A stretch of 64,000 nt of DNA from Rhizobium anhuiense (GCF_003985145.1 NZ_ML133527.1:124001-188000), one strand, 5' to 3'; positions 52,967 through 61,672 are shown, counted from the first letter of the stretch. A program made the numbers and translations. Notes: generated by a model not told the origin, from the sequence alone.

Positions 52967-53592
52967 CTGAATTCTCGCTGGACAGATCCGACATAGCAGG
53001 CGTCGTGCTGGCCGGCGGCCGCTCGCAGCGCATGGGCCGCGACAAGGCGGGCGTGATGCTCGGGACCGAGAGCCTGCTCCGCCATGCGCTGACCCGCCTC
53101 TCGCAACAGACTTTGCTCGTTGCCGTCAACGCCGATGCCGCCGCCGAGGATGTGCCTGTCGTTTCCGACCGTTTTCCCGGCAAGGCCGGGCCGATGGCCG
53201 GCATCCATGCGGCCATGGTCTATGCCGCCGGCCTTCCCTCGATCAGCCATGTCGTCACCGTCTCGGTAGATTGCCCGTTCTTCCCGGCCGATCTCGTCGC
53301 CCGGCTGGCCGCAGCGATCGAACGCCCGTCGCAGATCGCCATTGCCGCCTCCGAGGGCCGCAGCCATCCCGTCTTCGGCCTCTGGCCGGTGACGCTGGCC
53401 GCTGATCTCGAAGCCTGGATCGCCACCGACGAGAAGCGCCGCGTGCGCGACTTCCTGTTGCGGCATGACGTTACGGAAGTGGCGTTCCCGCTGCATCCGA
53501 CCCGCGCCAGCCTGCTCGATCCCTTCTTCAACATCAATACGCCTGACGATCTCGTCGAGGCGGAACGCTGGCTGGAGGCCCTTCACGCATGA
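52960..53592 (+). CDS. mobA: Molybdenum cofactor guanylyltransferase
   Basis: It joins GMP to molybdopterin to make the MGD cofactor of DMSO-reductase-type enzymes. The 210-residue protein has the nucleotide-binding N-terminus AGVVLAGGRSQRMGRDKAGVMLG, the PGKAGPMAGIHAAM region, the metal-binding VSVDCPFFPADLV and the C-terminal NINTPDDLVEAERWL. The ATG at 52960 follows GAGGAAGG. Its stop overlaps the mobB start by four bases (ATGA), so the pair is translationally coupled. Confidence 0.95.
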   Translation: MMAEFSLDRSDIAGVVLAGGRSQRMGRDKAGVMLGTESLLRHALTRLSQQTLLVAVNADAAAEDVPVVSDRFPGKAGPMAGIHAAMVYAAGLPSISHVVTVSVDCPFFPADLVARLAAAIERPSQIAIAASEGRSHPVFGLWPVTLAADLEAWIATDEKRRVRDFLLRHDVTEVAFPLHPTRASLLDPFFNINTPDDLVEAERWLEALHA

Positions 53593-54110
53593 CCGCACCG
53601 AAAATCTTCGGCATCGCCGGCTGGAAGAATTCAGGCAAGACGGGGCTCGCGGTCCGGCTGGTGACGGAGTTCACCCGCCGCGGCTACAGGATCTCGACGA
53701 TCAAGCACGCCCATCACGATTTCGACATCGACAAGGTCGGAGCCGACAGTTATCGCCATCGCCAGGCCGGCGCCCATGAAGTCACCATCGTCTCCGGCAC
53801 CCGCTACGCCATCATGCACGAGCTGCGCGGCGCCCCCGAACCCGAGTTCGAGGAAATCCTCGCCCGCCTCGCACCCTGCGATCTGGTGCTGATCGAAGGC
53901 TACAAGCGCGAGCCGATCCCGAAGATCGAGGCCCGCCGCCTGGAGGCCGCCAATCGCGAACCGCTGGCGCCGAGCGATCCCCATATCTGCGCCATCGCCG
54001 CCGATCACGCCGTCACGGATGCAAACCTGCCGGTCTTCGATCTAGACGACACAGGCGCCATCGCCGATTTCATCGCTGACGTCGTCGGCCTTGGACAGGC
54101 GAGGCTCTAA
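53589..54110 (+). CDS. mobB: Molybdopterin-guanine dinucleotide biosynthesis protein B
   Basis: A GTP-binding adaptor that aids MobA. The 173-residue protein has the P-loop IAGWKNSGKTGLAVRLV, the switch-like STIKHAHHDFDIDKVGADSYRHRQAGAHE, and the conserved DLVLIEGYKREPIPKIEARR. The last 69 bases of the gene overlap, on the opposite strand, the end of the hybrid histidine kinase gene, so both proteins' C-termini are constrained by the same DNA. Confidence 0.94.
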   Translation: MTAPKIFGIAGWKNSGKTGLAVRLVTEFTRRGYRISTIKHAHHDFDIDKVGADSYRHRQAGAHEVTIVSGTRYAIMHELRGAPEPEFEEILARLAPCDLVLIEGYKREPIPKIEARRLEAANREPLAPSDPHICAIAADHAVTDANLPVFDLDDTGAIADFIADVVGLGQARL

Positions 54111-56207
54111 GCCAGCTGCGTCACTGCCGGATCTGAGCGTCGGAGCCGTTTCGCCTGCCATCGCCTTGGCGATTTCCTTGGCAAGTTGAGCCTGATTGTA
54201 GGGCTTTCCCAATCTCGGAAGATCGATATCGGTGCCGGCGGGAAGATCGGCGTAACCTGTCGCCAGGACGATCGGCACCGCCGGATGAATGTCCCGCGCG
54301 GCCTGAGCGAGCTGTGCGCCGGTCATACCAGGCATCGAATAGTCGGTGACGATCAAGTCGAAATGCTGACCGCTCCTGATCAACTCCAGCGCCTGCAAGC
54401 CTGAATTTGCTTCGATGACCTCATGGCCGAGATCTTCAAGCATGTCGACCGAACTCATCGCAATCAAGGCATCGTCATCGACCAGAAGGATCTTCAGTCT
54501 GGATGCGGCTTGCGCGACGGGCAGCTCCGCCTCGGCCGGCCGCTCGGGGCGTCGTTCGGTGGCCGGGAGCCACAATTCGGCTGTTGTCCCCACCCCAAGC
54601 TCGCTTGTCAGAAGAAGTGCGCCATTGAGCTGGACCGCAAGCCCGTGGATCATCGATAAGCCGAGGCCCGTGCCCTTTCCGATCTCCTTGGTCGAGAAAA
54701 ACGGATCGACCGCCTTCTTCAGCGTCTCCGCGTCCATGCCGGTGCCGCTGTCGGCCACCGCCAACACCAGATAGGTCCCCTCGCCGAGATCGCCGTTATT
54801 GCCGCCAACCTGTTCCTGGCGCAGCGAAATAGACAGCGTCCCCCCATCCGGCATCGCATCACGGGCGTTGACCGCAAGGTTGAGCAGCGCCAATTCGAGC
54901 TGGTTCGCATCGACCAGCGCCGGCGGCAGGGTCGCCGGCAACATGGTTTCGATGCTGATCGAGGATCCGACCGAGCGCCGCAACAGGTCGTTCATGCCGG
55001 AGACCAGCTCGGCCAGATCGACGGGCTTGACCTGCAGATCCTGCTGCCTGGCAAAAGCCAGCAGCCGCTGCGTCAGCGCCGCCCCGCGCCGCGCCCCCTG
55101 AAGCGCCCCGTCGATCAGACGCGTCGCTTTGGCATCTCCGGCCGCGTGCTTGCCGAGCAGCTCCAGATTTCCGAGAACGACCATCAGCAGGTTGTTGAAG
55201 TCGTGGGCGACGCCGCCGGTCAGCTGACCGATCGCTTCCATCTTCTGCGATTGGCGAAGCTGCTCCTCGGCTCTTTCACGCTGGGCGACTTCCTCGAGCA
55301 GGGTCTGGTGGGCGGCGTTGACCTCCCTGGTCCGTTCCCTCACGCGCTCCTCGAGGTTTTCATTGAGCCGTCGCAGATTTTCCTCGATGGTCTTGCGGGC
55401 GGTGGTATCGGAGCAGACCCCGACGAGCTTTCTGGCGGAACCATATCTGTCGGTGTAGAGCTGCGCATGGACCTCGGTCCAATGCAGTGATCCATCCGGC
55501 CAGATCGTTCTGTGCTCGATCGAATAGTCGAGTCCGGTATCGATCGTACGGCGCAGGCGTGCCAGCACAATGTCCCGGTCGTCGGAGTGGATGCTCGCAA
55601 TCAGATCGTCACGCGTAACCTCATCATCCGGCGCTCGACCGAAGACCGCTTTGCAGGTCGCCGAGGCGAACAAGGCCATCGAGGACAGCTCCAGCTCCCA
55701 GGCCCCGAGACGACCGGCGGCGAGCGCCGTCTGCAACCGTCGTTCTCCTTCGCTGAGAGCCTCGAGCCGGGCGCGCGCTTCATATTGGCGCAGGCGCCCC
55801 TTCAACGCGGTCCGGGCAACGCTGATGAAGGAGGTCGCATGGAACGGCCTTTCCAGGAAGGTGACATTGCCCAGAACCTCGGAAAGCCTGGCAGCGGCCG
55901 GATTTCGTTCAGGCCCGCCGCCACGTATGGTGAGTACGATGAACGGCAGGTCTGACCAGCTCGGCTGGGCCGAGACCCAGGCGGCGATCGGCTTGAGATC
56001 GCTCGAGCGAACGGCCTCTTCCGTCAGCACGCCAAGCGCGATGTCATCGCTGAGCGATGACGCGAACATAGACAGGTCGGCGGCGGCAATCGATGTCAAT
56101 CCGGCCTCATCGACCAGCGATCTCGCCACCCAGGCATCGCGACCGGCGGGGGCGTAGATCAATGCTTTCGGTTTGCTGGAATTAGGAATTGCCGCTATCC
56201 CCGCCAT
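54042..56207 (-). CDS. Hybrid sensor histidine kinase with N-terminal receiver-like, PAS, kinase and C-terminal receiver domains
   Basis: A 721-residue soluble kinase. About residues 1-135 resemble a degenerate receiver. A PAS domain at 150-270 (ERRLQTALAAGRLGAWELELSSMALFASATCKAVFG, with PAC region LHWTEVHAQLYTDRYGSARKLVGVCSDTT) is followed by a coiled coil. The HisKA box is QSQKMEAIGQLTGGVAHDFNNLLMVVLGNLELL, and the ATPase has NLAVNARDAMPDGG, DSGTGM and GTGLGLSM. The C-terminal receiver has phospho-Asp in LIVTDYSMPGMTG. The start at 56207 overlaps the kaiC-like gene by 26 bases, with no separate ribosome binding site, so the two are probably coupled. The signal is unknown. Confidence 0.93.
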   Translation of the reverse strand: MAGIAAIPNSSKPKALIYAPAGRDAWVARSLVDEAGLTSIAAADLSMFASSLSDDIALGVLTEEAVRSSDLKPIAAWVSAQPSWSDLPFIVLTIRGGGPERNPAAARLSEVLGNVTFLERPFHATSFISVARTALKGRLRQYEARARLEALSEGERRLQTALAAGRLGAWELELSSMALFASATCKAVFGRAPDDEVTRDDLIASIHSDDRDIVLARLRRTIDTGLDYSIEHRTIWPDGSLHWTEVHAQLYTDRYGSARKLVGVCSDTTARKTIEENLRRLNENLEERVRERTREVNAAHQTLLEEVAQRERAEEQLRQSQKMEAIGQLTGGVAHDFNNLLMVVLGNLELLGKHAAGDAKATRLIDGALQGARRGAALTQRLLAFARQQDLQVKPVDLAELVSGMNDLLRRSVGSSISIETMLPATLPPALVDANQLELALLNLAVNARDAMPDGGTLSISLRQEQVGGNNGDLGEGTYLVLAVADSGTGMDAETLKKAVDPFFSTKEIGKGTGLGLSMIHGLAVQLNGALLLTSELGVGTTAELWLPATERRPERPAEAELPVAQAASRLKILLVDDDALIAMSSVDMLEDLGHEVIEANSGLQALELIRSGQHFDLIVTDYSMPGMTGAQLAQAARDIHPAVPIVLATGYADLPAGTDIDLPRLGKPYNQAQLAKEIAKAMAGETAPTLRSGSDAAGLEPRLSKADDVSDEIGDGACVV

Positions 56208-57693
56208 TGGTCGACAGGAGCGGCGCCAAGGGCGCGATAAATTCGGGAACGCCGCGAAGCACGCCCTGGAACCCGGTGAGAGGATCGCCGAATCTCAAGC
56301 CGGAAGCGTCGATGCGGTACTCACGGATGGTATCCTCGTGAAAGCCGGTCCTCTTCTTGATCACGGAGACCGCCCGACGCACCTTACCCGCAGCCTCGAA
56401 ATAGCGCAGCAGAATGACGGTATCGGCGAGATAGGTGACGTCGACGGGAGCCTTCATGTCGCCAACCAGCCCGTGCTGCGCAACGGTCAGGAAGGTATTG
56501 GCGCCTTGCCTGTTCAGATATTGCAGCAGCTCATGCATATGAAGGATCAGCGAATTCTCATCCGGCATCGAAGCCTGATAACCGTTGATACTGTCGATGA
56601 TGACGGTTTTCGCATCCGACTTGTCGACGCACTTGCGCACGCGATCAGCAAATTCGCCGGGCGACAGTTCGGCGGCGTCGAGCTGTTCGATGTGGATAAG
56701 ACCCGCATCCCTCATGGCTTCGAGATCCATTCCGAGCGCTTTCAGCCGCGTGAAGAGCAGGCCTAGCTCTTCGTCGAAAATGAAGGCCGCCACTTTCTCG
56801 CCGCGCGCCACCGCCGCCATCAGGAATTGAAACGAGAAGGTGCTTTTGCCTGTGCCGGCAGGACCGAGGATCAGGGTACTGGAACCCCGCTCGAGGCCGC
56901 CGCCGAGAAGAAGATCCAGCTCCGCAATATCACAGGAAATCTGATCGCGGACATAGCTCGACCTGTGTTCGGCAGCGACGAGACGCGGAAACACGATCAC
57001 GCCACCGGTCTGGATGATGAAATCATGATAGCCGCCGCGGAAGGCCTGCCCGCGGTATTTCATGACCCTCAGACGTCGGCGTTCGGAGCCGTAGTTCGGC
57101 GCCAGTTCCTCAAGATGGATGACACCGTGCACGACGCTGTGCACCGTCTTGTCGAGCACGTCGGACGTCAGATCGTCGAGCAGAAGGACTGTCGCCCCCT
57201 GTCGGGCAAAATAGTGTTTGAGCGCGAGGATCTGCCGGCGGTAGCGCAGCGAGCTTTGCGCGAGCAGCCTTATCTCCGACAGGCTGTCGAGAACCACGCG
57301 ACGTGGCTTGATCCTCTCGAAAGCGGCAAAGATTTCCTTTGTCGTCTCTCCAAGTTCTAGGTCCGATGAATAAAGCAGGCTCTGCTGCTGGTCAGCATCC
57401 AACAGGCTTTCCGGAGGAACGACCTCGAAGACCTCGATATTGCCGTCGATCACCATGCCATGCGATGCGGCGCCGGCCCGGAGTTCGCTCTCGGTTTCTG
57501 AAAGGGTGATGTAGAGCCCCTGCTCGCCGAGCCGCGCACCTTCGATCAGAAACTGCAGCGCGATGGTCGTTTTGCCCGCTCCTGGATTTCCCTCCAGGAG
57601 AAACACGTGGCCCGTGGAAAGGCCTCCCGCCAGAACTGTGTCCAAACCGGACACACCGGTCCGGGCTTTCGTGGCAGGTGCCGCAGTATTCAT
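56182..57693 (-). CDS. KaiC-like double RecA ATPase
   Basis: A 503-residue homologue of the cyanobacterial clock ATPase, with two RecA-like domains. Walker A1 GNPGAGKTT (residues 35-43) and Walker A2 GPAGTGKSTF, Walker B VVLDSLSEI and VIIDSINGY, and the paired catalytic Glu in FIFDEELG of domain 2 are present. Around the KaiC phosphorylation sites (Synechococcus T426, S431, T432) the aligned sequence is APVDVTYLADTVILLRYFE, giving Ala, Thr and Tyr by eye. Neither kaiA nor kaiB is nearby. Coupling to a PAS hybrid kinase suggests a light, redox or energy-status signalling role instead of a full clock. Confidence 0.92.
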   Translation of the reverse strand: MNTAAPATKARTGVSGLDTVLAGGLSTGHVFLLEGNPGAGKTTIALQFLIEGARLGEQGLYITLSETESELRAGAASHGMVIDGNIEVFEVVPPESLLDADQQQSLLYSSDLELGETTKEIFAAFERIKPRRVVLDSLSEIRLLAQSSLRYRRQILALKHYFARQGATVLLLDDLTSDVLDKTVHSVVHGVIHLEELAPNYGSERRRLRVMKYRGQAFRGGYHDFIIQTGGVIVFPRLVAAEHRSSYVRDQISCDIAELDLLLGGGLERGSSTLILGPAGTGKSTFSFQFLMAAVARGEKVAAFIFDEELGLLFTRLKALGMDLEAMRDAGLIHIEQLDAAELSPGEFADRVRKCVDKSDAKTVIIDSINGYQASMPDENSLILHMHELLQYLNRQGANTFLTVAQHGLVGDMKAPVDVTYLADTVILLRYFEAAGKVRRAVSVIKKRTGFHEDTIREYRIDASGLRFGDPLTGFQGVLRGVPEFIAPLAPLLSTNGGDSGNS

Positions 57694-57846
57694 TCACTGT
57701 TTCCTTCGATATCAAGTGTGAATTAGTGGCGAGTGATGGAATGTCAAATCGCTGCAGGCATGACTTCGCTTCCGGCAAGAGCCGATCGATTGAACGTCTC
57801 CATGGCTCGGATATCTGCCGGTTCGCGCAGCTCGAATGATGGGCCT

Positions 57847-58740
57847 CTATCCTCGATAACGAAGCGCATCGACGACGAGGGCGAATGCCGGTGACGTGTG
57901 CCGACGGCTTGGGTAGTAGAGATGGTAGCCGGAAAACGGCAGGCACCAGTCCTCGAGGACCCGCACCAGCCGTCCATCGGCAAGATGCCCCTCGACCAGG
58001 TTCTCCGGCATGTAGGCCAGCCCGAGACCGGCCAGCACGGCGCTCAGCCGCAGGGCTATATTGTTGAAAACCAGCTGGCCCTCGACGCGAACCCTGAGCT
58101 CGCGCCCGTCCTTCTCGAACTCCCATGCATAGACGCCGCCATAGGTCGGCAGACGCAGATTGATGCAATTGTGATCCGTAAGATCCTGCGGCGTCAGCGG
58201 CTTCGGCCTGGTGGTGAAATAAGCGGGAGTGCCGACCACGGCCATGCGCATGTCGGGGCCGATGCGCACCGCGATCATGTCCTTCGCCACCTGCTCTCCG
58301 AGCCGCACCCCGGCATCGTAACGCCCCGCGACGATGTCGGTGAGGCCGTAGTCGACGATGATTTCCACATTGATATCGGGATAATCGGGCAGCAGCTTTT
58401 CCAGGGCGGGCCAAAGGACGGCATCGGCCGCGTGTTCTCCGGCATTGATGCGGATGGTGCCCGCCGGCTTCTCCCGGAACGCGCTCAAAGCAGCCAGTTC
58501 GCTCTCGATCTCATCGAGCCGCGGTCCGATGGAGACGAGCAGCCGTTCACCCGCCTCCGTCGGTGAGACGCTGCGGGTCGTGCGTGTCAGCAATCGCAAT
58601 CCAAGCCGCTCCTCGAGCCCGCGAATGGTGTGGCTGAGCGCCGACTGCGACACACCCAGCTTGCCCGCCGCCTTGGTGAAGCTCTGTGCACGCGCAACGG
58701 CGAGGAAAGCGATGAGATCGTTGACGGCAGGGCGTGACAT
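57847..58740 (-). CDS. LysR-family transcriptional regulator
   Basis: A 297-residue LTTR. The helix-turn-helix is LIAFLAVARAQSFTKAAGKLGVSQSALSHTIRGLEERLGLRLLTRTTRSVSPTEAGERLL. The effector domain begins ALSAFREKPAGTIRINAGEHAADAVLWPALEKLLPDYPDINVEI. It belongs to the large group linked to aldo/keto reductases and other redox genes. It is divergent from a cupin and an aldo/keto reductase gene, with a T-N11-A box in the shared promoter, so it probably controls them. Confidence 0.94.
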   Translation of the reverse strand: MSRPAVNDLIAFLAVARAQSFTKAAGKLGVSQSALSHTIRGLEERLGLRLLTRTTRSVSPTEAGERLLVSIGPRLDEIESELAALSAFREKPAGTIRINAGEHAADAVLWPALEKLLPDYPDINVEIIVDYGLTDIVAGRYDAGVRLGEQVAKDMIAVRIGPDMRMAVVGTPAYFTTRPKPLTPQDLTDHNCINLRLPTYGGVYAWEFEKDGRELRVRVEGQLVFNNIALRLSAVLAGLGLAYMPENLVEGHLADGRLVRVLEDWCLPFSGYHLYYPSRRHTSPAFALVVDALRYRG

Positions 58741-58742
58741 TT

Positions 58743-58757
58743 ATGAAAAATCCTCAT
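58743..58757. promoter_or_regulatory. Predicted LysR binding box
   Basis: ATGAAAAATCCTCAT is ATGA-N7-TCAT, which contains the LysR consensus T-N11-A (T58744, A58756). It lies just upstream of the lysR start codon in the divergent promoter region shared with the cupin gene. Confidence 0.55.
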
Positions 58758-58873
58758 GGGTTCTTGCCGTTTATACCATCTAATCGCAACCAGGCGCACG
58801 CCCTAAATACCTTGTTACGCGAGTGGACACGTCCATTCGACATCGAAAGCCCGACATCGAAAGGAAGACGAGG

Positions 58874-59269
58874 ATGGATATAAAGCGAAGCGGTTCGCAG
58901 CCTTCGGCCAAGGGACCGGCCGACTGGTTCACCGGCAATGTGCGTGTCGACCCGCTGTTTGCCGTGACCAGCCCCGCTCGCGCGGCTGGCGCCAGCGTCA
59001 CCTTCGAGCCCGGCGCCCGCACCGCTTGGCACACCCATCCGCTCGGCCAGACGCTGATCGTCACATCGGGCTGCGGTCGTGTGCAGCGCGAAGGTGGCCC
59101 CATCGAGGAGATCCGCGCCGGCGACGTCGTCAGCTTCGCCCCGGGTGAACGTCATTGGCACGGCGCATCGCCGACCACGGCGATGACCCATATCGCCATC
59201 CAGGAACAGCTCGACGGCAAGGTTGTCGACTGGATGGAGCATGTCACCGACACGCAGTACCAGGGTTAG
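58874..59269 (+). CDS. Cupin-domain protein
   Basis: A 131-residue single-domain cupin. Motif 1 is ASVTFEPGARTAWHTHPLGQTLIVTSGCGRVQREGG (the His pair and the following positions hold a metal), and motif 2 is AGDVVSFAPGERHWHGASPTTAMTHIAI. The QLDGKVVDWMEHVTD tail matches cupins often annotated with carboxymuconolactone decarboxylases. Its reaction is unknown. The ATG at 58874 follows AAAGGAAGACGAGG. The aldo/keto reductase gene follows after 14 bases, so they form an operon divergent from lysR. Confidence 0.9.
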   Translation: MDIKRSGSQPSAKGPADWFTGNVRVDPLFAVTSPARAAGASVTFEPGARTAWHTHPLGQTLIVTSGCGRVQREGGPIEEIRAGDVVSFAPGERHWHGASPTTAMTHIAIQEQLDGKVVDWMEHVTDTQYQG

Positions 59270-59283
59270 AAAAGGAAACGGCA

Positions 59284-60273
59284 ATGCAGAAACGTGAACT
59301 CGGAAAGAGCGGGCTTCAAGTCTCGGCCATCGGTCTCGGCTGCATGGGGCTGAGTTATGGTTATGGCCCGGCGACAGCAATTCCGGAGGCGATCGCGCTG
59401 GTCCGCCGCGCGTTCGAACGCGGCGTGACCTTCTTCGACACGGCCGAGGCCTATGGCCCCTATCAGAACGAAGCGCTTCTGGGAGAGGCCCTGGCGCCTT
59501 TCCGCAGCAAGGTGGTGATCGCCACGAAATTCGGTTTCAACTTCGATGCCAATGGCGGCCAGAGCGGCATGAACAGCCGGCCGGAACAGATCCGCGCGGT
59601 TGCTGACCAGGCGCTGAAGCGTTTGAAGACCGATGTCATCGACCTCTTCTATCAGCATCGTGTCGACCCCGATGTCCCGATCGAAGATGTGGCCGGCACG
59701 GTCAAGGCGCTGATCGCCGAGGGCAAGGTCAGGCATTTCGGCCTCTCGGAAGCAGGCGCCCAGACGATCCGTCGCGCCCATGCGATCCAGCCGGTGGCGG
59801 CACTGCAGAGTGAATATTCGCTGTGGTGGCGCGAACCCGAGCAGGAAATCCTGCCGGTGCTCGAAGAGCTCGGCATCGGTTTCGTGCCCTTCAGCCCGCT
59901 CGGCAAGGGCTTCCTCACCGGCGCGATCAGCGAAACGACGACCTTCGACAGCAAGGACTTCCGCAACATCGTGCCGCGCTTTTCCCAGGAAGCGCGCAAG
60001 GCCAACCAGGCACTCGTCGATCTGCTCGCGGACATCGCCGCCCACAAGAAGGCAACCGCCGCCCAGGTCGCCCTGGCATGGTTGCTGGCACAAAAACCCT
60101 GGATCGTGCCGATCCCCGGCACCACCAAGCTGCATCGCCTCGAGGAGAACATTCAGGCCGCCGAGATCGAACTGACGGCCGAGGATCTTGGCAGCATCGA
60201 AAACGCGCTCGCCACCATCAAGGTGGAAGGCGATCGTTATCCCGCGCATCTGCAGGCAAGGGTCAATCGCTGA
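59284..60273 (+). CDS. Aldo/keto reductase
   Basis: A 329-residue NADPH-dependent reductase of the AKR superfamily. Catalytic tetrad: D in TFFDTAEAYGPYQNE, Y in AEAYGP, K in VVIATKFGF and H in DLFYQHRVDP. The C-terminal NADP site is VPIPGTTKLHRLEENIQAAEIEL. It resembles the YhdN/AKR13-like group acting on aldehydes. The ATG at 59284 follows AGAAAAGGAAACGGC. Joint control with the cupin by LysR suggests a response to a reactive carbonyl or aromatic compound; this is inference. Confidence 0.93.
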   Translation: MQKRELGKSGLQVSAIGLGCMGLSYGYGPATAIPEAIALVRRAFERGVTFFDTAEAYGPYQNEALLGEALAPFRSKVVIATKFGFNFDANGGQSGMNSRPEQIRAVADQALKRLKTDVIDLFYQHRVDPDVPIEDVAGTVKALIAEGKVRHFGLSEAGAQTIRRAHAIQPVAALQSEYSLWWREPEQEILPVLEELGIGFVPFSPLGKGFLTGAISETTTFDSKDFRNIVPRFSQEARKANQALVDLLADIAAHKKATAAQVALAWLLAQKPWIVPIPGTTKLHRLEENIQAAEIELTAEDLGSIENALATIKVEGDRYPAHLQARVNR

Positions 60274-60336
60274 GGGCCGCCAACAATGGAAAAGGAGCGC
60301 CCGCAGTCATTTGCGGCCGCTTCTTCGTCGATCGCA

Positions 60337-60972
60337 TCATCGTCTCGGTGCCGGCGCGTTCTCCTGGAAGGCCGGTATCGCTTCCAGCCGAGCGACAATC
60401 TCCGCGATATTTGGCCATTGGGCGAGATCGAAGCCCATACGCCGGGCGCTGATCGCCTGAGGAAAAAGGAAGATATCGGCAACACACGGCTGATCCCCAA
60501 CGGCGAAAGCCCCCTGCCTGCGGCCGGCGATCATCGTCTCGATCGCGGCCATTCCCTCGCCGACCCAATGACGATTCCAGGCGGCAACGGCATCGGCATC
60601 CGCCTGGAAGGTCTTGCCGAGATGCAGGCCGATCCGCGGCGGCAGCAGCGCATGGATCTCGGCGGCGATCGCAAGCGCGATCGACCGCGCCAGCGCCCTG
60701 TCCTCCGCCGTTCCAGGCAGCAGCGCCGGTTCGGGCTGAATCTCGTCGAGATATTCGACGATCGCCAGCGACTGGGTGATGAGGACGCCGCCATCCGTCA
60801 GCAAGGCCGGGACCAGCCCTTGCGGATTGACGCTGCGATATCCGGCCTGCCGGCTCTCGGCATTTTCGCCGAGGATGGTCACCGGCAGTGTTTCCGCCGT
60901 CAATCCCTTGAGGGCGAGCGCGATACGGACTCTCGACGTCGCCGAGGAAATTTCATTCTGATAGAGCTTCAC
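60337..60972 (-). CDS. Glutathione S-transferase, zeta type (maleylacetoacetate isomerase-like)
   Basis: A 211-residue GST. The N-terminal thioredoxin-fold domain has the zeta-class active-site region YQNEISSATSRVRIALALKGL (SS-x-C/S-x-R-V-R pattern, here SSATSRVR), then YRSVNPQGLVPALLTDGGVLITQSLAIVEYLDEI. The C-terminal helical domain contains VGEGMAAIE and GDQPCVADIFLFPQ. Zeta GSTs isomerise maleylacetoacetate in tyrosine breakdown. Here Thr replaces the usual Cys of SSCSWRVR, so the specific reaction is uncertain and no symbol is given. It is convergent with the aldo/keto reductase gene. Confidence 0.85.
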   Translation of the reverse strand: MKLYQNEISSATSRVRIALALKGLTAETLPVTILGENAESRQAGYRSVNPQGLVPALLTDGGVLITQSLAIVEYLDEIQPEPALLPGTAEDRALARSIALAIAAEIHALLPPRIGLHLGKTFQADADAVAAWNRHWVGEGMAAIETMIAGRRQGAFAVGDQPCVADIFLFPQAISARRMGFDLAQWPNIAEIVARLEAIPAFQENAPAPRR

Positions 60973-60991
60973 GGGTCTTCTCCCTAGCGAC

Positions 60992-61153
60992 CTAAAAGAG
61001 GGGTTGGAACGGCCGCGGCGCCCCGGAAGACGACGCTGCGGATGCTGCCGTCACGAGGCCCGCAAGCGGCGAAGGCTCCTGCGAGCTTACGTCGTAGATG
61101 CAGGGCGCGGCGAAGACCGCCGCTCCCAGAATGCAGATGATCATCAATCTCAT
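60992..61153 (-). CDS. Small secreted hypothetical peptide
   Basis: A 53-residue frame with a likely signal peptide (MRLMIICILGAAVFAAPCIYDV) and a short Ser/Ala/Pro-rich tail (SSQEPSPLAGLVTAASAASS). The ATG at 61153 is preceded by GGAGGATCTG, an excellent ribosome binding site that decides the start. It lies between the ohr and GST genes on the same strand, 102 bases after ohr and 19 before the GST start. A single Cys near the signal peptide end is not a proper lipobox. Not recognised. Confidence 0.6.
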   Translation of the reverse strand: MRLMIICILGAAVFAAPCIYDVSSQEPSPLAGLVTAASAASSSGAPRPFQPLF

Positions 61154-61255
61154 CAGATCCTCCAACGACGAGGCCCGGTCGGCCTCGTCGTGTTTGCTTT
61201 CGGCTGCTGTCCTTTGCCCGCCGCGGCCAATGGCCTTCGGCGGGCAATGCATTCG

Positions 61256-61672
61256 TCAGGCAACGCTCAATTCGACATGGATATTGCCGCGCGTGGCCTT
61301 CGAGTAAGGGCAGGTCTGGTGCGCCTCTTCAATGAGCGCTCTTGCCACATCCGCTTCGATCCCTGGCAGGCTGACCTTGAGACGGGCCTGCAGGAAATAG
61401 CCGCCATCGGCCGTTCCCAAATCGACCTCGGTGTCGACGGCGAGATCGGCGGGGAGCCTGACCTTTTGATTGGCCGCGGCAAAGCCGATCGCGCCGATGA
61501 AGCAGGCAGACCAGCCGGCGGCGAAAAGCTGTTCGGGATTGGTGCCGGCCCGGTTGCTGCCCGGAGGCGAAAGCTTGATATCCAGCTGGCCGTCGTCGCT
61601 GTGCGAAGCGCCGTCGCGCCCGCCCGTCGTATGGGTCTTGCCGGTATAGAGAACCTTGTCGATCTTTGTCAT
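61256..61672 (-). CDS. Organic hydroperoxide resistance protein (Ohr/OsmC family)
   Basis: A thiol peroxidase that detoxifies organic hydroperoxides. The 138-residue length and motifs fit Ohr: VLYTGKTHTTGGRDG (with the conserved Arg), the first catalytic Cys in PEQLFAAGWSACFIGAI, and the second in EEAHQTCPYSKATRGNI. The Glu of the active site is likely in NPEQLF. The start at 61672 follows AAGGAGTGTTCC. Ohr genes are often repressed by a MarR-type OhrR; none is adjacent here. Confidence 0.94.
   Translation of the reverse strand: MTKIDKVLYTGKTHTTGGRDGASHSDDGQLDIKLSPPGSNRAGTNPEQLFAAGWSACFIGAIGFAAANQKVRLPADLAVDTEVDLGTADGGYFLQARLKVSLPGIEADVARALIEEAHQTCPYSKATRGNIHVELSVA

Noticed and set aside
60337..60972. 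Naming the GST gene maiA outright
   Set aside because: The zeta-class motif is present but the usual active-site Cys is Thr, and no homogentisate pathway genes are adjacent.
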